NCBI RefSeq assembly: GCF_014268495.2
Contig: NZ_CP077087.1
Location: forward strand, 3,227,501 to 3,291,500
Source of the DNA: Pseudomonas monsensis
Lineage (GTDB): Bacteria > Pseudomonadota > Gammaproteobacteria > Pseudomonadales > Pseudomonadaceae
Length of the DNA: 64,000 nucleotides
Direction of reading: 5' to 3'
The notes beneath the pieces were generated by a model. It was not told the DNA's origin, ran no database searches, and saw nothing but the letters and a program-made list of their open reading frames with translations. Shown here one piece after another: positions 18,190-27,520 of this stretch. The stretch's first letter is position 1, and the number at the start of each line of letters is the position of its first letter. Both the position numbers and the translations under genes were made by a program.

Positions 18190-18831
18190 TCAGCCGAACA
18201 ACCCCGCCGCAATATTGATCGAAAATCCCAGTATCGCCGTATTGAACACAAACCCGATCAGCGATTGTGCCAGCACGATCTTGCGCATCTCCCGCGATGC
18301 CACCCCGACATCCGCGGTCTGCACGGCCACGCCAATGGTGAACGAGAAATACAGGAAGTCCCAATAGTTGGGCGTGGTCAGCCCTTCGGCGAAACGCAGG
18401 GCGGGCTCTTTGCCGTCCCAGGTGTAATACAACCGCGCGTAATGCACGCAGAAGATCACGCCGATCAGCAGCCATGAGCCGATCACCGTCACGGCGGTGA
18501 AGGCGTAATGCAGGAGCTTGCGGTTGGTTTCCAGATCCTTGCTGCCCGCCAGTTCGAACGTGATGGTGGCAAGGCTCGCCAGTGCGGCGATGCACACCAC
18601 CAACAGCACCAGTCCGGCGTTTTCGTCTTCGACGTCGGCGATGCGTTTGACGTCCGGGGCCTTGGCACGCACGGTCAGCCAGAACATCAGAATCAGGTAA
18701 GTCCAGACACCGGCGTTCCAGCCAATGAGGATTTTGCTGACGATGGAGTCGGCGGGTGCCAGCAGGCCGGTGGCGAGGCCGAACAGGGCGGCGGCAGACA
18801 GGCGAGGGTGGGTGCGGGCAAGGAAGCGCAT
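18190..18831 (-). CDS. DUF1345 family inner-membrane protein
   Basis: 213 residues with about five hydrophobic segments. The conserved core ([16 protein letters not shown], then [20 protein letters not shown]) is characteristic of DUF1345, whose YFSFTIG motif resembles ion-channel pore regions. Function is not known. It is monocistronic, flanked by the accessory island and a REPIN; the ribosome-binding site is weak. Confidence 0.85.
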   Translation of the reverse strand: MRFLARTHPRLSAAALFGLATGLLAPADSIVSKILIGWNAGVWTYLILMFWLTVRAKAPDVKRIADVEDENAGLVLLVVCIAALASLATITFELAGSKDLETNRKLLHYAFTAVTVIGSWLLIGVIFCVHYARLYYTWDGKEPALRFAEGLTTPNYWDFLYFSFTIGVAVQTADVGVASREMRKIVLAQSLIGFVFNTAILGFSINIAAGLFG

Positions 18832-18913
18832 GGGGACTCGATGGGCCAGGGTGGTTCAGACACCTTAGCCCAGCGATGGAGGATATGACCACCGGCTCGA
18901 TTTTATGAAGATC

Positions 18914-19005
18914 CCTGTGGGAGCGAGCTTGCTCGCGAAGGCGTCCGGTCATCCAACATCAACGTTGAATATAACGACGCTTTCGCGAGCAAGCTCGCTC
19001 CCACA
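18914..19005. repeat. REPIN downstream of the RND pump gene
   Basis: Inverted arms TGTGGGAGCGAGCTTGCTCG (about 18917) and CGCGAGCAAGCTCGCTCCCA (about 18984). It ends eight bases beyond the pump gene's stop codon. Confidence 0.85.
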
Positions 19006-19012
19006 ATTAAGA

Positions 19013-22000
19013 TCAGTGGGGCTTGGTAAAGCGTTGCACGAGCTTCATGACAACGACGAAGAACACCGGGACGAAGATCACTGCCAATGTGGCGGTGATC
19101 ATGCCGCCGATGACACCAGTGCCGATCGCTTGCTGGCTCGCCGAGCTGGCACCCGTGGCGATGGCCAGTGGCACCACACCGAGAATGAACGCCAGCGAAG
19201 TCATCACAATCGGCCGCAGGCGCAAGCGAGCCGCCTGCAACGTTGCATCGATCAGGTCGTGACCTTCGTCATAAAGGCTCTTGGCGAACTCAATGATCAG
19301 GATCGCGTTTTTCGCCGACAGACCGATGATGGTGATCAGCCCGACCTTGAAGAACACGTCGTTGGGCATCCCGCGCAACGTCACCGCCAATACCGCACCG
19401 AGCACGCCCAGCGGCACCACCAGCAACACCGAGGTCGGGATCGACCAACTCTCGTACAGCGCTGCCAGGCACAGGAACACGATCAGCAAAGACAGGCCCA
19501 ACAGAATCGGCGCCTGACTGCCGGACAAACGCTCCTGCAACGACAGCCCCGTCCATTCCTGGCCCAGGCCTTTCGGCCCTTGGGCCACCAGCCGTTCGAT
19601 TTCCGCCATGGCTTCACCGGTGCTGTGCCCCGGGGCCGGTTCGCCGGAAATCGCAATCGCCGGATAGCCGTTGTAACGGGTCAACTGCGCAGGCCCCTGG
19701 GTCCATTTCGCTTGCACGAACGCCGACAGCGGCACCATCTTGCCGTCGTTGTTGCGCACGTGCATTTTCAGCAAGTCGTCGACCTGGCTGCGGCGGTCAC
19801 CTTCAGCCTGCACCACAACCCGTTGCATCCTGCCCTGGTTGGGGAAGTCATTGACGTAGGAGGAACCCACCGCCGTCGACAGTACGTTGCCGATGTCGGC
19901 GAACGACACACCCAACGCATTGGCCTGGCGGCGATCCACTTCCAGCTGGACTTGCGGCGCTTCGGCCAGCGCGCTTTCGCGCACGTTCATCAGCACCGGA
20001 CTTTTCTCGGCGGCCGCGAGCAATTCAGTGCGCGCCTGCATCAACGTTGCGTGGCCAAGGCCAGCGCGATCTTGCAGGCGGAACTCGAAACCGCTCGATG
20101 TACCCAGACCATCCACCGGTGGCGGAAGAACAGCGAACGCGACGGCGTCCTTGATCTGGCTCAGCGCGATGTTGGCGCGATCGGCAATCGAGGCCGCCGA
20201 ATCATCGTGGCCACGCTCCGACCAGTCCTTGAGGGTGGTGAACGCCAGTGCGGCGTTCTGCCCGCTACCGGAGAAGCTGAAGCCGAGAATCACCGTGCTG
20301 TCACCTACGCCCGGTTCCCCGGCGTTGTGCGCCTCGATCTGTTCGACCACCTGCACCGTGCGGTTCTTGCTCGCACCCGGTGGCAGTTGAATGTCGGTGA
20401 TGGTGTAACCCTGGTCTTCCACCGGCAGGAACGAGGAGGGTAGACGCATGAAGCACAGGCCCAGTCCCACCAGCAGCACGACATAGATCAGCAGAAAACG
20501 CCCGCTGCGCTTCAACGCATAACCAACCCAGCTTTGATAGCGGTCAGTCAGGCGTTCGAAGCGGCGGTTGAACCAGCCGAAGAATCCGGATTTCTCGTGA
20601 TGCTCGCCCTTGGCAACCGGTTTGAGCAGTGTCGCGCACAGTGCCGGTGTCAACGTCAGGGCGAGGAACGCCGAGAACAGGATCGAGGTCGCCATCGACA
20701 GCGAGAACTGCTGGTAAATGACCCCGACCGAGCCCTGCATGAACGCCATCGGAATGAATACCGCCACCAGAACGAGGGTGATGCCGATGATCGCGCCGGT
20801 GATTTGTGTCATCGCCTTGCGCGTGGCTTCCTTGGGCGACAGGCCCTCGGTGGCCATGATCCGTTCGACGTTCTCCACCACAACGATGGCATCGTCGACC
20901 AGAATGCCGATGGCCAGCACCATGCCGAACATGGTCAAAACGTTGATCGAGAAGCCCAGCGCCAGCATGGTCGCGAACGTGCCCATCAGCGCAACCGGTA
21001 CCACCAGCGTCGGGATCAGCGTGTAGCGAATGTTCTGCAGGAACAGGAACATCACCGCAAACACCAGCAGCATCGCTTCGCCGAGGGTGTAAACCACTTT
21101 GGTGATCGAGACTTTGACGAACGGCGAGGTGTCGTACGGGATCTTGTATTCGACCCCGGCGGGGAAGTAGCGCGACAGCTCGTCCATCTTCGCCCGCACC
21201 AGCGTCGCGGTGTTCAGCGCGTTGGCCCCCGGCGACAGCTGCACGCCCACCGCGGTGGACGGCTTGCCATTGAGGCGCGTACCGAACTGGTATTCCTGAC
21301 TGCCGATCTCGACTCGCGCGACGTCACCGACTCGCACCGTAGAGCCGTCCGGGTTGGCCTTGAGCACGATGTCGGCAAATTCTTCCGGTGTCGACAGCTG
21401 GCCCTTGACCAGGATAGTGGCGGTGATTTCCTGAGTGGACGGATTGGGCAAGTCGCCGATGCTGCCCGCCGAGACCTGTGCATTCTGCGCGACGATGGCG
21501 GCGTTGACGTCAGCCGGGGTCAGGTTGAAACCGATGAGTTTCTGCGGATCGATCCAGATACGCATCGCCCGCTCGGCGCCATACAACTGGGCCTTGCCGA
21601 CGCCGTCCAGACGCTTGATCTCGTTCATCACGTTACGCGCCAGGTAATCACTGAGCGCCACGTCATCGAGTTTGCCGTCGCTGGAGGTCAGGGTAATCAG
21701 CAGGAGAAAACCGGCGGAAACTTTTTCCACCTGCAGACCCTGCTGGTTCACCGCTTGCGGCAGGCGCGACTCCACCACCTTGAGGCGGTTCTGCACATCG
21801 ACCTGCGCCAGTTCAGGGTTGGTGCCCGGCTGGAACGTGGCTTTGATCGTCGCGCTTCCGAGGCTGCTCTGCGATTCGAAATACAACAGGTGATCGGCAC
21901 CGTTGAGTTCCTCTTCGATCAGGCTGACCACGCTCTCGTCGACGGTCTGTGCCGAAGCGCCGGGGTACACGGCGTAGATTTCGATCTGTGGCGGCGCGAC

Positions 22001-22111
22001 GTCGGGGTATTGCGCCACCGGCAATTGCGGAATGGCCAGCGCACCGGCCAACAGGATGAACAGGGCGACCACCCAGGCGAATACCGGGCGGTCGATAAAG
22101 AACTGCGGCAT
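19013..22111 (-). CDS. RND multidrug efflux pump, inner-membrane subunit (MexD/MexY-like)
   Basis: 1032 residues, HAE-1 family. The N-terminus MPQFFIDRPVFAWVVALFIL is typical. The proton-relay aspartates lie in GILVDDAIVVVENVER (TM4) and the partner lysine in GLSAKNAILIIEFAK (TM10). Two large periplasmic loops are present. By eye it is closest to MexD, with MexY-like stretches (RAKMDELSRYFPAGVEYKIP). It would work as a trimer exporting drugs driven by protons. It is 15 bases downstream of its adaptor gene. There is no outer-membrane factor gene, so it presumably uses an OprM/TolC-type channel encoded elsewhere. AGGA nine bases upstream supports the start. Confidence 0.93.
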   Translation of the reverse strand: MPQFFIDRPVFAWVVALFILLAGALAIPQLPVAQYPDVAPPQIEIYAVYPGASAQTVDESVVSLIEEELNGADHLLYFESQSSLGSATIKATFQPGTNPELAQVDVQNRLKVVESRLPQAVNQQGLQVEKVSAGFLLLITLTSSDGKLDDVALSDYLARNVMNEIKRLDGVGKAQLYGAERAMRIWIDPQKLIGFNLTPADVNAAIVAQNAQVSAGSIGDLPNPSTQEITATILVKGQLSTPEEFADIVLKANPDGSTVRVGDVARVEIGSQEYQFGTRLNGKPSTAVGVQLSPGANALNTATLVRAKMDELSRYFPAGVEYKIPYDTSPFVKVSITKVVYTLGEAMLLVFAVMFLFLQNIRYTLIPTLVVPVALMGTFATMLALGFSINVLTMFGMVLAIGILVDDAIVVVENVERIMATEGLSPKEATRKAMTQITGAIIGITLVLVAVFIPMAFMQGSVGVIYQQFSLSMATSILFSAFLALTLTPALCATLLKPVAKGEHHEKSGFFGWFNRRFERLTDRYQSWVGYALKRSGRFLLIYVVLLVGLGLCFMRLPSSFLPVEDQGYTITDIQLPPGASKNRTVQVVEQIEAHNAGEPGVGDSTVILGFSFSGSGQNAALAFTTLKDWSERGHDDSAASIADRANIALSQIKDAVAFAVLPPPVDGLGTSSGFEFRLQDRAGLGHATLMQARTELLAAAEKSPVLMNVRESALAEAPQVQLEVDRRQANALGVSFADIGNVLSTAVGSSYVNDFPNQGRMQRVVVQAEGDRRSQVDDLLKMHVRNNDGKMVPLSAFVQAKWTQGPAQLTRYNGYPAIAISGEPAPGHSTGEAMAEIERLVAQGPKGLGQEWTGLSLQERLSGSQAPILLGLSLLIVFLCLAALYESWSIPTSVLLVVPLGVLGAVLAVTLRGMPNDVFFKVGLITIIGLSAKNAILIIEFAKSLYDEGHDLIDATLQAARLRLRPIVMTSLAFILGVVPLAIATGASSASQQAIGTGVIGGMITATLAVIFVPVFFVVVMKLVQRFTKPH

Positions 22112-22126
22112 ATAAAAGCGTCCTGC

Positions 22127-23284
22127 TTACTGACCAGAGGTCTGGGCAAGTGGAAGAGGGGTGTCGTCGATCTGCACTTTTTCGCCGGGGCGGGCGTGCT
22201 GCAGGCCTTCGATGACAATGCGGTCACCGGGCTTCAGGCCGCCGGTGACGATCCAGCGATCGTTCTGCACAGCACCCAGTTGCACCGGTTGCTGGGCCAC
22301 GCGCATTTGCTCGTCGACGGTCAGCACTTGCGCGATCCCGGCGCTGTCACGCTGCACCGCACGTTGCGGCACGGTGATGCCCTGCTGGATCGTTGCCTGT
22401 TCCAGGCGCACACGGACGAAACTGCCGGGCAGCAGATCAAGGTCCGGATTGGGGAACTCGCTGCGCAGGATGATCTGGCCGGTGCCCGGGTCGACCGTGA
22501 TGTCGGCGAACAACAGTTTGCCCGGCAACGGATACAGGCTGCCGTCGTCCTGAATCAATGTGGCTTTGACTTGGTCCTGACCGACCTGCTGCAACTGACC
22601 GGAGCGGAAGGCCCGGCGCAGTTCATTGAGCTCGCGAGTCGACTGGGTAACGTCGGCATGAATCGGGTTCAGTTGCTGAATCAGCGCCAGGGGCGTTGTT
22701 TCGTTTTGCCCGACCAGCGCGCCTTCGGTAACCAGCGCCCGACCGACCCGCCCGGAAATCGGCGCGGTGACGGTGGCATAACCGAGGTTCAGCTTCGCGC
22801 GTTCCACTGCGGCCTTGTTGGCCGCAACATCGGCGGCAGTTTGCCGGGCATTGGCGCGGGCATTGTCGTAGTCCTGACCGCTGATGGCCTTGTCGTCGAT
22901 CAACTGGGCGTAACGCTGCTCCTGCAATTTCGCCTGGAATGCATTGGCCTCGGCCTTGCGCAGTGCGGCTTCGGCGCTGTCGAGGTCAGCCTTGAAGGGG
23001 GCCGGGTCGATACGGAACAGCACATCGCCCTTTTTCACATCGCTGCCTTCGCGGAATGTGCGTTGCAGCACCACACCGGGGACCCGGGCGCGCACTTCGG
23101 CAATCCGTGGCGCGGCAATCCGCCCGCTGAGTTCGCTGCTGATCGACAGGGGGTGCGCTGCAATGGTTTCGATGCGCACGGTCGCTGGCGGCGCCTGTTC
23201 TTCGGCGTTCGAGGATGAATCACAGGCGCTCAGCGTCAGCGCCATTGCGATCAGGCCGAGCCCGGCCAGCAGATTTTTCGACAT
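22127..23284 (-). CDS. RND efflux periplasmic adaptor lipoprotein (MexC-like)
   Basis: 385 residues. The lipobox LTLSAC near residue 21 marks a lipoprotein anchored in the inner membrane. A biotinyl-lipoyl-like domain (EVRARVPGVVLQRTFREGSD), an alpha-helical hairpin (about residues 95-165) and a beta-barrel domain (YATVTAPISGRVGRALVTEG) follow in the usual order. It links the pump at 19013 to an outer-membrane channel. The ATG at 23284 follows GGGGG by six bases; the in-frame TTG at 23290 is not needed. It is divergent from the two-component genes at 23579, which are the obvious candidates for regulating it. Confidence 0.92.
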   Translation of the reverse strand: MSKNLLAGLGLIAMALTLSACDSSSNAEEQAPPATVRIETIAAHPLSISSELSGRIAAPRIAEVRARVPGVVLQRTFREGSDVKKGDVLFRIDPAPFKADLDSAEAALRKAEANAFQAKLQEQRYAQLIDDKAISGQDYDNARANARQTAADVAANKAAVERAKLNLGYATVTAPISGRVGRALVTEGALVGQNETTPLALIQQLNPIHADVTQSTRELNELRRAFRSGQLQQVGQDQVKATLIQDDGSLYPLPGKLLFADITVDPGTGQIILRSEFPNPDLDLLPGSFVRVRLEQATIQQGITVPQRAVQRDSAGIAQVLTVDEQMRVAQQPVQLGAVQNDRWIVTGGLKPGDRIVIEGLQHARPGEKVQIDDTPLPLAQTSGQ

Positions 23285-23442
23285 GTACAACCCCCAATAT
23301 TGAAGTCCGCATCCTACGGGCAGACGCCGAGGTTAGCGGTGAAGCTTTGTAGGCGCTGTGTGAAATTGTGTAAGGGTTTTGCTCAGGGACGGGTGAGGGC
23401 GTATATCCTTTACGCCTTGAAATTTATTGCGACAGTTGAATC

Positions 23443-23540
23443 GCCATCGCGGGCAAGCGCGTTCCCACAGGGATTGGTTGTGGACACAGATTTTGTGAGC
23501 ACCCCGATAACACTGTGGGAGCGGGATTGCCCGTGAAGTG
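23443..23540. repeat. REPIN in the divergent pump/regulator region
   Basis: Degenerate inverted arms ATCGCGGGCAAGCGCGTTCC (from 23446) and GTGGGAGCGGGATTGCCCGT (about 23515). It lies between the adaptor gene and the response-regulator gene, so the promoters of both must lie around it. Confidence 0.8.
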
Positions 23541-23578
23541 GCCCTTCCGGTCGCCACAGCACTTTTCTGGAACACCCC

Positions 23579-24280
23579 ATGCCCAACATCCTCCTGGTCG
23601 AAGACGACACCGCCCTCGCCGAACTGATTTCCAGCTACCTGGAGCGCAACGGCTACTCCGTCAGCGTGATCGGCCGTGGCGACCATGTGCGCGAGCGGGC
23701 GCGGGTCAACCCGCCGGATCTGGTGATTCTCGACCTGATGCTGCCGGGCCTCGACGGCCTGCAAGTCTGCCGCCTGTTGCGTGCCGATTCGGCGACGCTG
23801 CCGATCCTCATGCTCACCGCCCGCGATGACAGTCACGATCAAGTGCTGGGCCTGGAAATGGGCGCCGACGATTACGTCACCAAGCCATGCGAACCCCGGG
23901 TGTTGCTGGCGCGGGTGCGCACCCTGTTGCGCCGCAGCAGCCTTGGCGAACCGCTGACTGCCAACGACCGCATTCTGATGGGCAATCTGTGCATCGACCT
24001 GTCCGAGCGCACCGTGACCTGGCGCGATCAGCCGGTCGAGCTGTCGAGTGGCGAATACAATTTGCTGGTGGTGCTGGCGCGGCATGCCGGTGAGGTGCTG
24101 AGTCGCGACCAGATCCTGCAACGCCTGCGCGGGATCGAATTCAACGGCACTGACCGTTCGGTCGACGTGGCGATTTCCAAACTGCGGCGCAAGTTCGACG
24201 ATCACGCCGGCGAAGCGCGCAAGATCAAGACTGTGTGGGGCAAGGGCTACCTGTTCAGCCGTTCCGAATGGGAATGCTGA
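23579..24280 (+). CDS. OmpR-family response regulator (ParR/RstA-like)
   Basis: 233 residues. The receiver domain has the acidic pair at the N-terminus (LVEDD), phospho-acceptor D52 (LVILDLMLPGLDG), the conserved Thr (MLTAR) and Lys (DDYVTKP). A winged-helix DNA-binding domain ends KIKTVWGKGYLFS. The sequence and gene arrangement resemble ParR of P. aeruginosa, which controls mexXY and lipid A modification, and more distantly RstA. It is co-transcribed with the kinase gene four bases downstream. Control of the divergent RND pump is inferred from position. Confidence 0.88.
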   Translation: MPNILLVEDDTALAELISSYLERNGYSVSVIGRGDHVRERARVNPPDLVILDLMLPGLDGLQVCRLLRADSATLPILMLTARDDSHDQVLGLEMGADDYVTKPCEPRVLLARVRTLLRRSSLGEPLTANDRILMGNLCIDLSERTVTWRDQPVELSSGEYNLLVVLARHAGEVLSRDQILQRLRGIEFNGTDRSVDVAISKLRRKFDDHAGEARKIKTVWGKGYLFSRSEWEC

Positions 24281-24284
24281 GCTG

Positions 24285-25586
24285 ATGTTTCGCATCCTGT
24301 TTCGCCTGTATCTGGTGACAATCGTCTCCTACAGCGCCGCGATCTACCTGGTGCCGGATCTGGTGGTCATGGCCTTCCGCGAGCGCTTCGTCACCTACAA
24401 CCTCGACTATTCGCGCGGGCTGCAATCGCTGATCACCCGACAGTTTCACGCGGTGCCACACGATCAGTGGTCGGCGCTGGCGGCGTCGATGGACAAGGAC
24501 TTCCAGCCGTTGCACATCGTCCTGGCCCGGATCGACGACGCCGGGTTTACCGCCATCGAACAGCAGCGCCTGCGTCGTGGCGAAAACGTGGTGCGCATTG
24601 GCGATTGGGGCTGGCGCACGCTGGCCGTCGCGCCGCTGGATGACACCACCGCCGTGCAAATGGTCGTGCCGCCCGACCCGATGGACGTCAATCTGTTGTA
24701 CTGGAGCATCAACGTCTTGATTGGCGCGACCTTGCTGGCTTGCCTGTTGATGTGGCTGCGCCCGCACTGGCGTGATCTGGAACGTCTCAAAGGCACCGCC
24801 GAACGCTTCGGTAAGGGTCATCTGAGCGAGCGCACGAAAATCGCTCCGAGCTCCAACATCGGCAGCCTCGCCAATGTGTTCGACACCATGGCCGGCGACA
24901 TCGAAAACCTGCTCAACCAGCAGCGCGACTTGCTCAACGCGGTGTCCCACGAACTGCGCACGCCGCTGACCCGTCTGGATTTCGGCCTGGCGCTGGCGCT
25001 GTCGGATGACTTGCCGGCGACCAGTCGCGAGCGCTTGCAGGGCCTGGTTGCGCACATTCGCGAGCTCGATGAGCTGGTGCTCGAATTGCTCTCCTACAGC
25101 CGCTTGCAGAACCCGGCGCAGTTGCCGGAGCAGGTCGACGTGTCGCTGGACGAGTTCATCGACAGCATTCTGGGCAGTGTCGACGAAGAACTGGAGTCGC
25201 CGGAAATCGTCATCGACGTGTTGTTGCACGGGCAACTGGAACGTTTCGCGCTGGATCCGCGCCTGACTGCCCGGGCCATTCAGAACCTGCTGCGCAATGC
25301 CATGCGGTACTGCGAGAAGCGCATTCAGGTTGGCGTGCAGGTCAATGCCGAAGGGTGTGAGATCTGGGTGGATGACGACGGCATCGGCATTCCCGACGAT
25401 GAGCGCGAAAGAATTTTCGAGCCGTTCTATCGCCTGGATCGCAGCCGTGATCGGGCTACCGGCGGGTTTGGCCTGGGCCTGGCGATCAGCCGCCGGGCGC
25501 TGGAAGCGCAGGGCGGTACCTTGACGGTTGAAGGTTCGCCACTGGGCGGTGCGCGCTTCAGACTGTGGTTGCCCACCGCCGCCTGA
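24285..25586 (+). CDS. sensor histidine kinase (ParS/RstB-like)
   Basis: 433 residues. TM1 at about 5-26, a periplasmic sensor of about 120 residues, TM2 near 143-163 and a HAMP segment. The dimerisation helix carries H222 (NAVSHELRTPLTRLDFG). The ATPase domain has N-box (IQNLLRNAMRYC), G1 (DDDGIGIP) and G2 (FGLGLAIS) motifs. Length and organisation match RstB and ParS, the latter responding to cationic peptides. The specific signal cannot be deduced. Confidence 0.9.
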   Translation: MFRILFRLYLVTIVSYSAAIYLVPDLVVMAFRERFVTYNLDYSRGLQSLITRQFHAVPHDQWSALAASMDKDFQPLHIVLARIDDAGFTAIEQQRLRRGENVVRIGDWGWRTLAVAPLDDTTAVQMVVPPDPMDVNLLYWSINVLIGATLLACLLMWLRPHWRDLERLKGTAERFGKGHLSERTKIAPSSNIGSLANVFDTMAGDIENLLNQQRDLLNAVSHELRTPLTRLDFGLALALSDDLPATSRERLQGLVAHIRELDELVLELLSYSRLQNPAQLPEQVDVSLDEFIDSILGSVDEELESPEIVIDVLLHGQLERFALDPRLTARAIQNLLRNAMRYCEKRIQVGVQVNAEGCEIWVDDDGIGIPDDERERIFEPFYRLDRSRDRATGGFGLGLAISRRALEAQGGTLTVEGSPLGGARFRLWLPTAA

Positions 25587-25645
25587 GGCCGCGCGATTGC
25601 CCGCGCAGCGGCCAGCAAGGTCGACATCTTTATCGACTGACCTGC

Positions 25646-25674
25646 CGCCTTCGCGGGCAAGCCCGCTCCCACAA
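25646..25674 (-). repeat. single REP element
   Basis: TCGCGGGCAAGCCCGCTCCC within 25651-25670, between the kinase and anti-sigma stop codons. No clear inverted partner, although 25590-25612 (GATTGCCCGCG) may be a decayed one. Confidence 0.7.
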
Positions 25675-25679
25675 GGGAT

Positions 25680-26441
25680 TTACGCCTGCAAGGCGTGCGA
25701 GCGTAACAACATGGCGCGTTGTTCCAACTCGTCAGCTGGATTGCGCCCGATCAACATCCACGCATGCTCACGCTCGGTCCAATACACCACATTCATTTCA
25801 TGCCGACGCTCATGCGCCAACGGCTGACTGCCGCTGTTCGAACGGGTCACACACAGGGCCAGCGGGCCATGTTTCGCGTCGAGGTAAACGATCTGCGCGA
25901 TGGGCACGCCGTCATACTCAAGCATTTGCGCCCGTTTGAATTCGGCCGCCGGCAGCTTCAACGCAGCGGGTGACAGGTTCAGGCCAAGACGCGCATCGAC
26001 CTCGCGCAATTGCGCCCGTTGAGTGGCGTCATCCGTCGCTAGATGATCGAGCGTCTGCGGCACATACAGCGCCATGTAATCGCCCACCAACGCACGCCAG
26101 TTGTTTGATTGCGCGGCATGCCAACCGAGAAACAACCGGTCAGCCAGCACGCCGCCGGCCACCAGCGCCGCCGCGGCGCCACCGATAAACCAACGCCGGC
26201 TCAAGCCCGGACGCTCCGGCGCAGGAATAGCATCCAGTCGGGCTTGCAGACGATCCAGCGGCGCTTGTTGCGCCAGTTCGTCATAGGCTTTTTTGTAGGG
26301 CAGGTTACTGCGCTGGAGCCACTGCACACGCAGACTGAGCAATGGGTCTTCGGCGATGGCGTTGTCGAGTTGCTGGCGATGGTCGCGGTCGAGTTCGTCG
26401 TCCAGGTAAGCGACCAGTTGCTCATCCGAAGGTGTGTTCAT
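25680..26441 (-). CDS. anti-sigma factor, membrane-anchored
   Basis: 253 residues. The N-terminal anti-sigma helices (SDEQLVAYLDDELDRDHRQQ) are followed by one membrane segment (RRWFIGGAAAALVAGGVLAD, about residues 82-105). A periplasmic domain of about 145 residues follows. The usual HxxxCxxC zinc motif is absent. The start overlaps the sigma gene's stop in an ATGA arrangement, so the two are translationally coupled. It would hold the neighbouring ECF sigma factor at the membrane until an unknown envelope signal arrives. Confidence 0.85.
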   Translation of the reverse strand: MNTPSDEQLVAYLDDELDRDHRQQLDNAIAEDPLLSLRVQWLQRSNLPYKKAYDELAQQAPLDRLQARLDAIPAPERPGLSRRWFIGGAAAALVAGGVLADRLFLGWHAAQSNNWRALVGDYMALYVPQTLDHLATDDATQRAQLREVDARLGLNLSPAALKLPAAEFKRAQMLEYDGVPIAQIVYLDAKHGPLALCVTRSNSGSQPLAHERRHEMNVVYWTEREHAWMLIGRNPADELEQRAMLLRSHALQA

Positions 26442-26968
26442 CAGCGGTCTCCTTCGGTGGATTTCGGCACCGCTTGCAAGGGCGGGTATTCGGCGAGTTT
26501 CAGGCGGGCGGTGGCCAGTCGGCTCATCACCGTGCCGATCGGCACCTGCAGAATTTCGGCGACTTCGCGGTAGGACAGGCCTTCGACATAGGCCAGGTAC
26601 ACCGTCTCGCGCTGGGTTTCGGGCAACGCGTCGACACGACGAATCACTTGCGCCGCCATCACGTGGGTCTGCGCGGCGTACTCACCGTCGAATGCCAGTT
26701 GACCGTCGGCATCGACCTGGCCCGCGCCTTGACGCACGCGACGGGCGCGCACTTCATTGAGCCAGATCGAATGCAGAATGCTCAGCAGCCAGCGATCCAT
26801 GCGCGTGCCGGCCACGTACTGAACCGAGCGCTCCAGTGCCCGCACGCACGTCGCTTGCACCAGATCCTCGGCCACATGCCGATTGCGCGACAGCAGCAAA
26901 CCGTAGCGCCACAGGCGCGCCAGGTGCTGTCCGAGTTCTGCTCTGAAGGCCTGATCGCTGACGATGAT
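26441..26968 (-). CDS. ECF sigma factor with apparent non-canonical start codon
   Basis: Region 2 (HVAEDLVQATCVRALE, MDRWLLSILHSIWLNEVRAR) and region 4 (LPETQRETVYLAYVEGLSYREVAEI) of an ECF sigma-70 factor are clear. The first usual start codon is the TTG at 26899, which would remove the first helix of region 2. Upstream codons in the same frame encode a convincing continuation (AELGQHLARLWRYGL) but contain no ATG, GTG or TTG back to a TGA at 26987-26989. AAGGA at 26974-26978 is 5 and 8 bases before two ATC codons (26966-26968, 26963-26965). I place the start there; a sequence error is the alternative. It lies in an operon with the TPR and anti-sigma genes. Confidence 0.7.
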   Translation of the reverse strand: MIVSDQAFRAELGQHLARLWRYGLLLSRNRHVAEDLVQATCVRALERSVQYVAGTRMDRWLLSILHSIWLNEVRARRVRQGAGQVDADGQLAFDGEYAAQTHVMAAQVIRRVDALPETQRETVYLAYVEGLSYREVAEILQVPIGTVMSRLATARLKLAEYPPLQAVPKSTEGDR

Positions 26969-26986
26969 TGCGGTCCTTATAAATGC

Positions 26987-27520
26987 TCAGGTTTTCGATG
27001 AGTCGTTGATGGCCTCAGCCAGGTCCTGGTATTCCTCGCAGGCGGTGCCGCAAATCGACTTGATCTGCTGCAACTGCTCTTGCGCCAGGTCGACGCGGCC
27101 TTTGATCACATAGGCCTCGCCGAGGTATTCGCGCACTTGCGCATACTGCGGATCGAGTTTTACCGATTGCAGGTAATAACCGATGCCTTCGTCGGTGCGT
27201 CCCAGTTTGCGCGTGGCATAACCGCGGTAGTTCAGCGCCTTGGCCGTGTTCGGCTGTTTCAGCGTGTCCAGCAGCGCCAGCGCTTCTTCGTAGCGACCGG
27301 CCTTGGCCAGGCGGTAGGCATAATCGGTGCGGTCGGCGTCCGGCAACAGGCTGCTGGTTTGCAGCACGCACTTCTGCGATTTGCTGTCCAGGACCTGGCC
27401 TTTGGGGCATTCGGGTTTCTTCACCGGCGCTGCTTCATCACCGCTGGCGAAGGTCAACTGGCTCGACATCGCGGCGACCAGCAGCAACGGGGCGGCGAAC
27501 ATAACGGAACGGATAGTCAT
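26987..27520 (-). CDS. exported tetratricopeptide-repeat protein
   Basis: 177 residues. Signal peptide MTIRSVMFAAPLLLVAAMSS with cleavage near TFASG, then a Cys-containing segment (KPECPKGQVLDSKSQKCVLQ). Two to three TPR units follow (YRLAKAGRYEEALALLDTLK; NYRGYATRKLGRTDEGIGYY; EYLGEAYVIKGRVDLAQEQL). The ATG at 27520 has GGAG eight bases upstream. Its TGA stop is in the same frame as the ECF sigma gene that follows. As the first gene of the sigma/anti-sigma operon it may contribute to the periplasmic signal, which is inference. Confidence 0.85.
   Translation of the reverse strand: MTIRSVMFAAPLLLVAAMSSQLTFASGDEAAPVKKPECPKGQVLDSKSQKCVLQTSSLLPDADRTDYAYRLAKAGRYEEALALLDTLKQPNTAKALNYRGYATRKLGRTDEGIGYYLQSVKLDPQYAQVREYLGEAYVIKGRVDLAQEQLQQIKSICGTACEEYQDLAEAINDSSKT

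Noticed and set aside
18905..20443. 512-codon plus-strand frame beginning in a REPIN
   Set aside because: Starts in the repeat and runs antisense through the pump gene; low-complexity R/H/Q-rich product.
20534..23218. 894-codon open frame on the plus strand opposite the RND pump
   Set aside because: It is the complement of two well-supported efflux genes; the composition (rich in R, H, D, Q) is typical of antisense frames in GC-rich DNA and no domain is visible.
23284..23578. Classical pseudo-palindrome for a TetR repressor in the pump promoter
   Set aside because: The only strong inverted repeat there is the REPIN.
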